Positions 1 to 18,710 of a DNA stretch of 64,000 bases are shown in pieces (within the stretch, counting starts at the first letter, position 1; the number at the start of each line of letters is the position of its first letter). The notes beneath the pieces were generated by a model, which saw only the letters and a program-made list of their open reading frames with translations, was not told the origin of the DNA and ran no database searches. Position numbers and translations under genes: made by a program. This DNA comes from Roseiarcus sp963779095 (GTDB lineage: Bacteria; Pseudomonadota; Alphaproteobacteria; Rhizobiales; Beijerinckiaceae): NCBI GenBank assembly GCA_963779095.1, contig CAVZWU010000017.1:1-64000 (forward strand), written 5' to 3'.

Positions 1-1652
<1,652 letters not shown>

Positions 1653-1688
1653 GATCCTTGATCCCGATTGCCTTGGCCAGACCGCCGC

Positions 1689-2159
1689 TTACCAGCGGTA
1701 GTGGGCGAAGGCGCGGTTGGCTTCCGCCATCCGGTGCGTGTCCTCGCGCTTCTTGACCGCCGCGCCGCGATTGTTCGAGGCGTCGAGCAGTTCGGCCGAC
1801 AGCCGGTCGACCATGGTCTTGTCGTTGCGGTCGCGCGCCGCGGAGATGATCCAGCGGATCGCCAGCGCCTGCCGGCGATCGGTGCGCACTTCGACCGGCA
1901 CCTGATAGGTCGCGCCGCCGACCCGGCGCGAACGGACCTCGACGGACGGCGCGACGTTCTCGAGCGCCTGCTTGAAGACGGCGAGCGGGTCGGTCTTGGC
2001 CTTGGCCTCGACACTGTCCAGCGCGCCATAGACGATCGACTCGGCGACGGACTTCTTGCCCTCGTACATGATCGTGTTCATGAACTTCGCCACCACCATG
2101 TCGCCGTATTTGGCGTCCGGGATGATGTCGCGTTTCTCAGCGCTGTGTCGGCGTGACAT
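1689..2159 (-). CDS. rpsG: 30S ribosomal protein S7
   Basis: S7 nucleates assembly of the 16S rRNA 3' domain and lines the E site. The 156-residue protein has the usual length and start (MSRRHSAEKRDI) and the conserved RRVGGATYQVPVEV segment in the middle. It lies between rpsL and fusA on the same strand, the standard str operon order. In enterobacteria S7 is the translational repressor of this operon; nothing in the sequence tests that here. Confidence 0.98.
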   Translation of the reverse strand: MSRRHSAEKRDIIPDAKYGDMVVAKFMNTIMYEGKKSVAESIVYGALDSVEAKAKTDPLAVFKQALENVAPSVEVRSRRVGGATYQVPVEVRTDRRQALAIRWIISAARDRNDKTMVDRLSAELLDASNNRGAAVKKREDTHRMAEANRAFAHYRW

Positions 2160-2269
2160 CGCCTAACTCTCTCTCTTCGTCAGGACCGGCGGGCCGGCCC
2201 ATGAAATTCTTCCTCTCGATCCCCGGATCTCGCTCTCGCTCGCCGGGGATGACCTTCGCTTCGCTCAGG

Positions 2270-2641
2270 TCACTTGGGCCGCTTGGCGCCGTATTTCGAG
2301 CGGCGCTGCTTGCGGTCCTTGACCCCCTGGGTGTCCAGCACGCCGCGCAGGATGTGGTAGCGCACGCCGGGCAGATCCTTGACGCGGCCGCCGCGGATCA
2401 TGACCACCGAATGCTCCTGCAGATTGTGGCCTTCGCCGGGGATATAGCCGATGACCTCGAAGCCGTTGGTCAGCCGCACCTTGGCGACCTTGCGCAAAGC
2501 CGAATTCGGCTTCTTCGGCGTCGTCGTATAGACGCGCGTGCACACGCCGCGCTTCTGCGGGCTCGCCTGCAGATGGCGGGCCTTCTCGCGGTAGGTTTTC
2601 GGCTGCCGCGGCTTGCGGATCAACTGGCTAATCGTCGGCAT
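2270..2641 (-). CDS. rpsL: 30S ribosomal protein S12
   Basis: S12 is a decoding-centre protein. Starting at 2641 gives the canonical 123 residues (MPTISQLIRKPR...GAKRPK); longer upstream starts in the same frame are not conserved. The streptomycin-determining positions are wild type: Lys43 in TTTPKKPNS and Lys88 in GGRVKDLPG, so the sequence predicts a streptomycin-sensitive ribosome. It heads the rpsL-rpsG-fusA operon and is preceded by a leader with two hairpins. Confidence 0.98.
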   Translation of the reverse strand: MPTISQLIRKPRQPKTYREKARHLQASPQKRGVCTRVYTTTPKKPNSALRKVAKVRLTNGFEVIGYIPGEGHNLQEHSVVMIRGGRVKDLPGVRYHILRGVLDTQGVKDRKQRRSKYGAKRPK

Positions 2642-3194
2642 GTCGGCCCTAAACTTCAGTTCCCTGTGGCGTCCGGTCCAGAAGACCGAACAGAAAATCG
2701 AATTCCATCCGCTCGACCTTCGCGCGAAGCCTTGAGAGGCAACGCGCGAAACCAACAGCGCCCTTAAAACCCGCTTGGGTTTGGGCGCCGCCGAAAGCAG
2801 AGGATCACGGCGCAACGGCCCGCGATCGTGCGAAACAGAACCGGCCCCTTAGGGCCGGCATGGCTCGTCGTCGGTAGGATCGTCAGCGTTTAGAGCCGTT
2901 GGGTATCCGACGCGTCGTCCGATACAGCGAAGCTCTACGGCCTGCCGAAAGCGCGCGAAACATATTCAAGCCGTCCACCTGCGTCAACCCTTTTTGCTGT
3001 CATAATCGGCGGCGGCGAGAAAAATCCGCCGCTCGCGGCGTCGGCAAGCCGGGCCTGTCTCGATCTCCAACGGGCCGCGAAATCGCCGCAGACGATCATA
3101 GATGGGCCGGGATTGCCCGCTAGCCGAGCCGTTAAGGCAATCGCGCCGCGGCGCCTTCTCCCTGCTTGCAACAATCCGGAGCTTGTCAAAACCA
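2642..3194. promoter_or_regulatory. rpsL leader and divergent intergenic region with two hairpins
   Basis: No gene is seen in these 553 bases between divergent rpsL and the S41 protease gene. Two inverted repeats are present: 2767-2782 (AAACCC-GCTT-GGGTTT) and 2841-2858 (CCGGCCC-CTTA-GGGCCGG). The 13-base string GCGGGTTTTAAGG, read on the rpsL-sense strand at 2774-2762, recurs in front of rplJ at 16848-16836. This is probably the untranslated leader and promoter of the str operon. No promoter boxes could be assigned with confidence. Confidence 0.45.
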
Positions 3195-4460
3195 ATGAAA
3201 GCGACACGCAGGGAGATCCTGGCTCTGGCCGCGATGGGCGCGCTCGAGCGCGTGGCCGGCGAGACGCCGAGACTGCAAGCCAGCCCGAGCGAGGCGCCGG
3301 CCGGTTCAAATCAGGCGGACTTCGACCAGGTCTGGGAGCTCGTGCGCGACCGCTTCTACGATCCCCGCCTCAATGGTCTCGACTGGCAGGACGAGCGCGC
3401 CCGCTTCCGCCCGCAAGCCGCATCCGCGCGCTCCCGTGAAGACGCGGCGGCGGCGATCAATGCGATGCTGGCGCAAGCTCGGCGCCTCGCACACGCATTA
3501 CTACACGCCGGACGATCCGGCCTATTACCAGCTCGCCGATATTTTCGCGGGCTGCGCTCGAGCATCGCGGCCTCGATCGGATCTTCCCGAGCGGACGACG
3601 TATCCTATCCGGGAATTGGCGTGTTCACCGAGGCCGACGGCCAGGGCCGCATGTTCGTAACCGGGGTGATCGAGGGCGCGCCGGCGCATGGGGCCGGCGA
3701 TTCTGGTCGGCGACGAAATCCTGTCGGCGGACGACCGGCCATTCCGGCCGGTCGCCTCGTTCCGCGGCAAGGTCGGCGGCGCCCGTTTCGCTCCAAATCC
3801 GCCGCGCGTCCGGCGCGGCGCCGATCGCGATCAACGTGTCGCCGTCCGATCTTCATCCAGACGAGATGTTCCTGCGCGGCCTAAAGGACAGCGCGCGCGT
3901 CATCGTTTCGGACAAGGCCAAAATCGGCTATGTGCATGTCTGGTCCTACGCGAGCCGCAGGATGCAGTCCGCGCTCGAGGACCTGATGGCCGAGGGTCCG
4001 CTCAAGGACGCCGACGCGCTGGTCTTCGATCTGCGCGGCGGATGGGGCGGCGCGCAGCCGCAATATCTCGACCTGTTCAACCCGCGCGCGCCCACGATGC
4101 AGGTCAAGGACCGCAACGGCGAGACCGGCTTCGTCGACGTCAAATGGCGCAAGCCCGTCGCCATGCTGATCAACGAGGGCACGCGCAGCGGCAAGGAAGT
4201 GCTCGCCTACGGGTTCAAGGAATACCGGCTCGGCGAGCTCATCGGCCACCGCACCGAAGGCGCGGTGCTGGCGGCGACCGCGTTCCTGATCGGCGACGAC
4301 GGCCTGCTTCTGCTCGCGGTCGAGGACGTGCTGGTGGACGGCCAGCGCCTCGAGGGCGTCGGCGTCGACGCCGACGATCGAAGTCCCGTTCGACTGGCGC
4401 TATGCGGCGGGCGGCGACCCGCAGCTCGACCGCGCGGTGCAAGTGCTCGCGGGCGCTTGA
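3195..4460 (+). CDS. S41-family C-terminal processing peptidase, multiply frameshifted
   Basis: This is a tail-specific (CtpA/Prc-like) protease. Fragments in alternating frames are collinear: an N-terminal helical part (DFDQVWELVRDRFYDPRLNG), then LGASHTHYYTPDDPAYY, then a PDZ-like stretch (GEVDEILSADDRPF region), then the TSPc core with VFDLRGGWGG and the nucleophile segment NEGTRSGKEVLAYGFKE, ending with DWRYAAGGDPQLDRAVQVL and TGA at 4458-4460. I place frame changes near 3475, 3555, 3596, 3690, 3778 and 4372. Residues 1-25 (MKATRREILALAAMGALER) resemble a secretion signal. The core is too well kept for old decay, so sequence error is the likelier cause. It could also be a recent pseudogene. 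Confidence 0.72.
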
Positions 4461-4592
4461 GATCTCGCTCTCGGCGGCGTTCGCGCCGTTGAGAGTCCAG
4501 GAGAAAAGCGCAACCGTCGTAAGCGCTCCCTGGCCAAGCGCCCGAAAAATCGGATAGGGCAGCGGCGGAGATCGGATCGCCGCGGGGGAAGC

Positions 4593-5905
4593 ATGACGGG
4601 GACTAGCGAGCATCAGCCACCTCGCCTGGCGTCCGACAATCTCATCCTGGGAGTCGTCGCAGCCTACGCCGCCATGTTCGTTGTTTTCGGCTTCCTCGTT
4701 CAGCCCGCGGCCTAGCATTCTGCGCGGCCTAAGCGCGATCCTGACCACCCGCGACGCGCTGCTCACCGACTATTTCGGAGTGGGCGGGATCGGCGCGGGT
4801 TGCGTGAGCGCAGGGCTGCTTACGCTTACAGCCGCGTTCGTCTATTGGCGCGCTGGCGCGAAGATGACGGGCGCGGCCGTCGCGGCTCTCTTTCTCGTGC
4901 TCGGCTTCGGCCTGTTCGGCAAGAACCTTCTCAATGCTTGGCCGATCGTGGCGGGCGTTGCGCTCTACGCGCGGTTCCGCGGCGAGGCCTTTCGCGCGCA
5001 TCTCAATACGGCCTTCTTCGGCGGCGCGCTCGCGCCGATTTTTTCCGAGATCCTGTTCTCCACCGACCTCACGCCGATGGCGAGCGTTCCGCTTGCGCTT
5101 GTGACCGGGCTTGCGGTCGGTTTCATTCTTCCGCCCGCCGCAGCGCACCTGTCCCGGGCCCATATGGGCTTCAGCCTCTACAATATGGGGTTCGCGGCGG
5201 GCATTGTCGGCACGATCGTCGTCGCGATGTATAAGGCGTTCGGCTACGTGCCCGACCCCGTTTTCATCTGGACAAAGGACGCGAACGGTCTCCTCGGCGC
5301 GTTCCTCGGCGTCGTCTTCGCTTCGATGGTCGCCGTCGGCTGGGCTTTCGACAGAGGGGCGCTCGAACGTCTGCTGATCATTCTGAGGACCTCGGGCCGT
5401 TCTCCGACGGATTTCATTGCGCTCGCCGGCTTCGGCGCGACGCTCGCCAATATGGGGCTCACAGGAGCCATCGGCGTCGCCTATGTGTTGGCGACGGGCG
5501 GCGATCTTAACGGTCCGTCGATCGGCGCGATCCTGACCATCGTCGGGTTCGCGGCGTTTGGTAAGCATCCGCGCAACATCGCGCCCATCATGATCGGAGT
5601 TTTCATAGGGCGCTTTGGCGCGCTCAGCCAGCCCTGCTGATCCCTCGCTGACGCTTGCCGCCCTGTTCGGAACGACGCTTGCGCCGATCGCTGGACGCTT
5701 CGGCTTCGGGTGGGGAATCGTCGCAGGCGTCGTCCACTCGGCCGCGGCGCTGACGGTCGGGCCGCTGCATGCCGGCCTCAATCTCTACAACAACGGGTTC
5801 GCCGCTGGCATCGTCGCTTCGCTGCTCGTGCCTGTGATCGTGGCGTTCAGGGCCGGCTTCGGCTACCGCGAGGATCTCGACGCCGAGGCTGCCAGGAAGG
5901 CGTGA
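4593..5905 (+). CDS. DUF1576-family integral membrane protein, frameshifted twice
   Basis: This is a very hydrophobic polytopic membrane protein. Two internal copies of a signature can be seen, MGFSLYNMGFAAGIVGTIV near the middle and GLNLYNNGFAAGIVASLLV near the end, which suggests a duplicated fold; this pattern fits the DUF1576 family. The start MTGTSEHQPPRLASDN at 4593 leads into a first membrane helix, then the frame changes near 4700 and again near 5625. It ends 10 bases from the convergent urea transporter gene. The function is unknown; a transport role is only inferred from the architecture. Confidence 0.7.
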
Positions 5906-5915
5906 CGGTCGGCCT

Positions 5916-6941
5916 CTACTCTGACTTCGAAAGGCTTGCCGCCCGGTCACCGGGCAGCAAGAACATCCAGGATACGAGAACGAATGGCGCTGTCAGCGCC
6001 GGCAGCGCAAAGGGGCGCAGGGCGATGTTGAGCGCCGCCTGCGCGACGACCGCGAAGACGACGCCGAGCGCGGCGTAGAGGGCGGTCTTCAGACTTGGTC
6101 GGCGGAAAGTCGCGCCAAGCGCGATCGCCGTCAGAACCGGGCTGAAACCGAGAAGGCCCTGGGTTACAAGATCGCTTTCCGCGCCGAAGGCGTGCGCGAC
6201 CGCGACGGCGAGGATCGCGCCGCCGAGCGCAAACACCGCGGCGGGGACCGCGCTGACGGCAAGACCGGCCAGAAAAAGCAGCGCAGAGACGACGCTCGCC
6301 TTAAGAAACACCTGGGAGATCGATAAGAACGTCCCGGCGAGATAGGCTCCAATCCCAACCGAAACCGACGCGGCCGGCTCAAAGGGCGCCACGATCCCCG
6401 CCACCGGCAGCGCGGCGCCCGAGAGGCCGGCGAAGCCGTAAGTCGCGAGCAGCATGATCCACGTCACCCCCACAAACGGGGCTGTGAGCGCAGGGGTCCC
6501 GAACGGCTTGAGCGCGCTCGCCGCGCCCAGCATCGCCACGGTCGAGACCGCCGAGCCCAGCGCGACATAGATCCAGAGCGCGGCGCCTTGTGCGAGGAAG
6601 GTCGCGAGCGCTAGCCCGACGAGCACGCCGTTATACCCGTAAAGACCTGCTCTTAACGCCGGCTTGTCCGCCTCGAGCCAGATTGCCGTGAGAGTTGACG
6701 CAACGACGCCAAGAACGCCAGCCGGCAGCACATGCGGAACGCCAGCCGTGATCGAGCCCCATCCGATCGCCGCCAGAAAGAGGACGCCGGTCAGGGGATT
6801 GTCCTGAAACATGACTTGCCCGAAACCGCGCAGGCCGATGTCGACAAAACGCAAGGCCGGGGATCGCGAGCCAAGCGCCTCCCATTCCGTGAGCAGCGAT
6901 GGCACGCGATCTCCTCCCCGGGCGATGGAGCCCCGTCTCAT
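5916..6941 (-). CDS. Urea transporter (UT/Yut family)
   Basis: Predicted channel-like urea permease of the inner membrane, 341 residues, about ten membrane segments. The two halves repeat each other: a GFGQVMFQDNPLTGVLFLA segment in the first and a parallel ALTAPFV-containing segment in each half (FGTPALTAPFVGVTW and FALPALTAPFVLVSW), as expected for the duplicated UT fold. I chose the start at 6941 (MRRGSIARGGDR); an in-frame start at 7019 would add a Cys-rich tail without homology and run into the rpoC terminator. No urease genes are in the window. Convergent with the DUF1576 gene and placed between rpoC and rpsL. Confidence 0.85.
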   Translation of the reverse strand: MRRGSIARGGDRVPSLLTEWEALGSRSPALRFVDIGLRGFGQVMFQDNPLTGVLFLAAIGWGSITAGVPHVLPAGVLGVVASTLTAIWLEADKPALRAGLYGYNGVLVGLALATFLAQGAALWIYVALGSAVSTVAMLGAASALKPFGTPALTAPFVGVTWIMLLATYGFAGLSGAALPVAGIVAPFEPAASVSVGIGAYLAGTFLSISQVFLKASVVSALLFLAGLAVSAVPAAVFALGGAILAVAVAHAFGAESDLVTQGLLGFSPVLTAIALGATFRRPSLKTALYAALGVVFAVVAQAALNIALRPFALPALTAPFVLVSWMFLLPGDRAASLSKSE

Positions 6942-7017
6942 CGCTCGCTTCAATTCGAAGAATAGGGCCCAGTCCCAGCTTGCGACAAGGCTGCAGCAGC
7001 AATGAGCGCCGGCACGC

Positions 7018-7045
7018 AAAAAAGAGAGCGGCCCGAGGGCCGCTC
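7018..7045 (-). terminator. Rho-independent terminator of rpoC
   Basis: On the minus strand, 26 bases after the rpoC stop, GAGCGGCCC and GGGCCGCTC (7045-7026) form a perfect 9-bp stem and are followed by TCTTTTTT. This is a textbook intrinsic terminator. It should stop rpoBC transcription before the urea transporter gene. Confidence 0.85.
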
Positions 7046-7070
7046 AAATTTCGATAGAAAGCTTTGTGCT

Positions 7071-11333
<4,263 letters not shown>

Positions 11334-11472
11334 TGAGGTCTCCCGCGAAGTCCGGACAGAAACTGCGTCCGAACTCGCCTTGGTGGAACGGCGCTGCGGC
11401 GAATGAGCCGCGGCGCCAACGCCAGAAACATCGTCGCCCCGGGTCAAGCGCGGCCGGGCGCGGCCTTAACGG

Positions 11473-15594
<4,122 letters not shown>

Positions 15595-15859
15595 GTCGCT
15601 CCTCTAAAGCTCTCGCTTGCCGCCTTTGTCGGCCGTCGCGCTCAAGCGCGCGACGGATCTTAAGGCTGGTCTTCTTGGGACGCTCGCGGGCGCCCCCCGT
15701 CTCACTCAAACACTCATCCGGGCGGCCTCAAAAGCTTTCGGCCGCCTGATCACGACGCCCACTCCCCGAACGTTTTGCAAACGCCGGACGGCCCCAGGCG
15801 GATAGCCGGGGACCGTCCATTTTTATATTGACCGAGCCCCGCGGCAGCGGGTCGCCCAA
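15595..15859 (-). promoter_or_regulatory. rplL-rpoB intercistronic region with hairpin
   Basis: No coding sequence is seen in these 265 bases. On the transcribed strand a bulged stem-loop pairs GGACGG (15817-15812) with CCGTCC (15790-15785), with CCCC/GGGG and GGC/GCC pairing inside. It lies about 40 bases after the rplL stop. This matches the position of the attenuator or RNase III processing structure known between rplL and rpoB in other proteobacteria. It is not followed by a T-run, so read-through into rpoB is expected. Confidence 0.55.
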
Positions 15860-16237
15860 CTATTTGAGCTCGACCTTCGCTCCCACCTTTTCCAGAGCGG
15901 CCTTGATTTTCTCGGCCTCTTCCTTGGACACCCCTTCCTTGACCGGCTTCGGCGCGGCCTCGACCAGGTCCTTCGCCTCCTTGAGGCCGAGCGCGGTGAT
16001 GGCGCGCACTTCCTTGATCACTTCGATCTTCTTGTCGCCGATGGCGGAGAGGACCACGGTGAATTCGGTCTGCTCCTCGACTGGAGCGGCGGCTGCGGCA
16101 CCGGCCGGAGCAGCGGCGACCGCCACGGCGGCGGCGGCCGAGACGCCCCATTTGCTTTCAAGCAATTTGGCGAGCTCCGCAGCCTCCAGGACCGTGAGGC
16201 TCGAGAGTTCGTCGACGATTTTTTCGAGATTGGCCAT
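15860..16237 (-). CDS. rplL: 50S ribosomal protein L7/L12
   Basis: Stalk protein that recruits translational GTPases. The 125 residues comprise an N-terminal dimerisation domain (MANLEKIVDELSSLTVLEA), an Ala-rich hinge (residues about 33-52) and the C-terminal factor-binding domain with KIEVIKEVRAITALGLKEAK. It is 51 bases downstream of rplJ. Confidence 0.98.
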   Translation of the reverse strand: MANLEKIVDELSSLTVLEAAELAKLLESKWGVSAAAAVAVAAAPAGAAAAAPVEEQTEFTVVLSAIGDKKIEVIKEVRAITALGLKEAKDLVEAAPKPVKEGVSKEEAEKIKAALEKVGAKVELK

Positions 16238-16288
16238 TGATGGACTTCCTGTATGTAGTGCGGTTCGAATGTTTGTGAAGAGCCTGCG

Positions 16289-16813
16289 TCAGGCTGCGTC
16301 TTTGGCGGCGTAGGCCCCGACCACACGCGCGAGCTTAGAGGCCGGCGCGGTAGCGAGCTGAGCGAGCTTGGTCGCGGGGGCCGTCAGAAGCCCCAGCAGT
16401 TTCGCCCGCAGCTCGTCGAGGGACGGCAAGGTCGCGAGCGCCTTGACCCCATCGACGTCGAGGGCCGTCTTGCCCATGGCGCCGCCTAGGAGCACGAATT
16501 TCTCGTGATCCTTGGCGAAAGCCACGGCTGCCTTGGCTGCCGCCACCGGATCGCTCGAATGGGCGATCAGGGTCGGCCCCTTGAGCAAGGGACCGATCGA
16601 GGCGACGTCCGTGCCTTGAAGAGCAATCTGGGCGAGGCGGTTCTTGGCGACCTGCACCTGCGCGCCCGCCTGCCGCATCTGCCTGCGCAGCCGCTGCATC
16701 TGGGCGACCGTCAGGCCGGAATAATGCGCCACGACCACGACCGACGTTTTCGAAAAAACGTCGTGCAAGGCCGCAACGGCTTCCTTCTTTTCCGTTCTGT
16801 CCAAGGTGCTCAT
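16289..16813 (-). CDS. rplJ: 50S ribosomal protein L10
   Basis: Base of the L10-(L12)n stalk and, in other bacteria, repressor of its own mRNA. 174 residues with VVVVAHYSGLTVAQM and VAKNRLAQIALQGT. The ATG at 16813 is immediately preceded by GGAG, too close for a normal ribosome site. An in-frame TTG at 16804 lies 9 bases after that GGAG and would begin DRTEKKEAV, where homologues usually start, so the true start may be the TTG. rplK and rplA are not upstream. Confidence 0.97.
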   Translation of the reverse strand: MSTLDRTEKKEAVAALHDVFSKTSVVVVAHYSGLTVAQMQRLRRQMRQAGAQVQVAKNRLAQIALQGTDVASIGPLLKGPTLIAHSSDPVAAAKAAVAFAKDHEKFVLLGGAMGKTALDVDGVKALATLPSLDELRAKLLGLLTAPATKLAQLATAPASKLARVVGAYAAKDAA

Positions 16814-17043
16814 CTCCGGTCGGCGGGGTTCAATTCCTTAAAACCCGCCTGTTGCACACGCCGCGCACGAATTCGATCCGAATCGAACGCCGCGGCCACT
16901 TGCGCCTGTCCCCGGAGGCGGGCGAAACGCCCGGCGCCGGACAGAAGGTTCGAACCGCTTCCAATCCGCCCGGGGAGCGCCGGGGCGGATGGTGAAACTC
17001 GGTCTTCCCCGTCTATGCTGGCTCCTCGCCCCAGATAGGGCAT
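16814..17043 (-). promoter_or_regulatory. rplJ leader (candidate L10 autoregulatory leader)
   Basis: GC-rich, potentially structured sequence ahead of rplJ, containing GCGGGTTTTAAGG (16848-16836) that is also found ahead of rpsL. L10 leaders occupy this place in many bacteria and bind L10-L12. I could not draw the full conserved kink-turn fold by eye, so assignment rests on position and partial pairing. Confidence 0.4.
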
Positions 17044-17364
17044 CCGGAATTAAGCGTGCCCCCCAAAGGGGTTACGCGCCGGCAGTCTAGGACAGGACAT
17101 GGCCGGAACAGACGAAAAAGGATACCCTCTCCGTCCTCCGGCCTTTCCGCCGCTCCCGCTCCGATCAGCCGTCACCGGTTTCATCTTCGCAGGGCGGTAG
17201 CCATGTTTGATCATTGGGGTCGTAGCGCCATCTACCCCAAACTAGTCCCATAGCGGGTTCGCGGAGCGGAAGCAAGAGGGGTGTCGAAAAGTCTCGCGTC
17301 CGGCGCGCCCCGGCGAGGACGCCTCCGGTTCACTTTGACGTGACCGCCGATGAGAGAGGCGCCT
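17044..17364. other. Intergenic, no gene seen
   Basis: 321 bases between the rplJ leader and the end of the PEP-CTERM gene. A weak inverted repeat (GCGTCC/GGACGC, about 17296-17322) could be a terminator arm, but no T-run follows. It probably carries the promoter of the rplJL-rpoBC operon. rplK-rplA, often found here, are absent. Confidence 0.5.
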
Positions 17365-18222
17365 TTACGCCGCCCGCCTCGCGACGGCGGCCGGGCGGCC
17401 ACGAACCATGACGCCAAGCCCAAGGAAGCCCATCAGCAGCATCGCCCAGGTCGAAGCTTCAGGAACGGCGCCGGCGGTCGTGAACGAAGCGTCCGTACGG
17501 GTGTCGTAGAATTGCGTAGTGGGAACCCCCGCGACATCGTCAAAGCCCGAGATCCGGTCAGAAAAAAGGACCTCGAAGGTATAAGTTTGCCCTGGCATCA
17601 ACGTATTGGCGCCAATGAATGCGCTCGTCGTGTCCGAAGGCAGGAACGAACCACTCGTTACAGTTGTCCCTGACGAGTCGAAGACTGAGAAAAAGACGAA
17701 AGTATCGGTGGCGTTCGGACTGGGGTCCATGGCGTTGAAGTCCACGGCAATAGAATCGGCGGCGTTCAGGCTTTGGAGAGCATCGAAAGATGCAGCGGTA
17801 AGCTCCGGCGTGTTGGAGTATGCGTCTCCATCATAGGTAATGCTGACCGAAGTCGGCCCGTCCGTCCCGCCAGACAAATTGAACGTATAAGGGCCGGTTG
17901 GATAGAGGGCTTGCAGGTCCGAGAAGGAAGAATTTTGAGGCGACCCGTACTCCCACCCGACGTCCGTCGGCGAAAAACCCAGTGTCTGGGGCGATCCAGG
18001 ACCTCCGTAGCTAAGCGTGCCCCCGGTATAGTCGCTGGAACTACTGACGAACGCTCGCCCGGAGAAAAAGCCCCCTGTAGCCATGAGTGTCGTCGGGCCA
18101 GTCTGCTCGAAGGTCGGGTTGAGCCCAACGTCCGCGCTCACTACCGCCGCGTGCGCTACGCCGCCGGCCGCAACAAGACCGGCCAACCCAATTGCATGAA
18201 TAAGTCCGCGATTCCTCTGCAT
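17365..18222 (-). CDS. PEP-CTERM sorting domain protein, secreted
   Basis: 285-residue exported protein. The N-terminus (MQRNRGLIHAIGLAGLVAAGGVAHA) is a signal peptide. The body is Gly/Ser/Thr-rich and beta-like. The C-terminus has the tripartite sorting signal: VPEASTWAMLL, a hydrophobic helix (MGFLGLGVMV) and basic RGRPAAVARRAA. Such proteins are recognised by an exosortase and go to the envelope or extracellular matrix; no exosortase gene is in the window. The start at 18222 was chosen because it places the signal peptide at the N-terminus. The body is not recognised. Confidence 0.88.
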   Translation of the reverse strand: MQRNRGLIHAIGLAGLVAAGGVAHAAVVSADVGLNPTFEQTGPTTLMATGGFFSGRAFVSSSSDYTGGTLSYGGPGSPQTLGFSPTDVGWEYGSPQNSSFSDLQALYPTGPYTFNLSGGTDGPTSVSITYDGDAYSNTPELTAASFDALQSLNAADSIAVDFNAMDPSPNATDTFVFFSVFDSSGTTVTSGSFLPSDTTSAFIGANTLMPGQTYTFEVLFSDRISGFDDVAGVPTTQFYDTRTDASFTTAGAVPEASTWAMLLMGFLGLGVMVRGRPAAVARRAA

Positions 18223-18414
18223 GGTGTCCCCCCAAATGCGGGCCAACCTCTTCGCCGCCTTACGGGCCCACAATTACCGTAACAGCGCGGCCGCGGCGAT
18301 CATCATCTTATGTATGGACAATCGAGTTAATCCGATAACTCGCTATCGACATCCGTGAGGCTGAGAACACCCTGTCCTCACGAAACAGTGATCGCGAGCC
18401 CGTCGAGCGCGGTC

Positions 18415-18456
18415 TAAAAAGGACGCCGGGCCGGGGTGAAGCGCCCGGCGGCGTCC
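18415..18456 (-). terminator. Rho-independent terminator with no evident gene
   Basis: On the minus strand GGACGCC (18456-18450) pairs with GGCGTCC (18427-18421), with a further GGGC/GCCC inside and a 3-base bulge, followed by TTTTTAGA. The form is that of an intrinsic terminator, but the sequence just upstream of it on that strand (18457-18710) has no recognised gene; a small RNA or lost gene is possible. Confidence 0.6.
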
Positions 18457-18471
18457 GGGGAGGAATGTTCG

Positions 18472-18537
18472 ATGAAGACGATCGAGCGCCGCGCCTTGAC
18501 GCGCAAAATTCTGTTCGGGGCGACTCTAGCCCGTTGA
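18472..18537 (+). CDS. Possible 21-residue leader peptide or gene remnant
   Basis: GGAGG 5-9 bases upstream of an ATG opens MKTIERRALTRKILFGATLAR and then TGA. The sequence looks like the start of a signal peptide (basic n-region and the beginning of a hydrophobic core) that is cut off. It may be the remnant of a secreted protein gene or a spurious frame. No function is assigned. Confidence 0.25.
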   Translation: MKTIERRALTRKILFGATLAR

Positions 18538-18710
18538 AAGGATTTGGCCGCGTCCAAAGGCGCGCGCGGCAGGCCATGGAACACAGCCGCCTCGGCAATC
18601 CCACAAAAATTATTGCCCCGCGCCACAAGAGAGCGCTTGAACCCGCATCGCAGGCGCGGGATTGAGCCGCATCCTCCTAAGTCGCGCCAGCTCCGTCAGG
18701 ATTTGCCCCC

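Larger units (their letters stand above)
18223..18710. other. Divergent intergenic region between PEP-CTERM and ADH genes
   Basis: 488 bases. It contains the minus-strand terminator at 18415-18456 and a short open frame with a good ribosome site at 18472, listed separately. Overlapping short open frames between 18540 and 18710 on both strands show no recognisable protein. Confidence 0.5.

Noticed and set aside
16945..16965. GGTTCGAACC string resembling a tRNA T-arm ahead of rplJ
   Set aside because: No acceptor stem, anticodon arm or CCA partner can be drawn around it.
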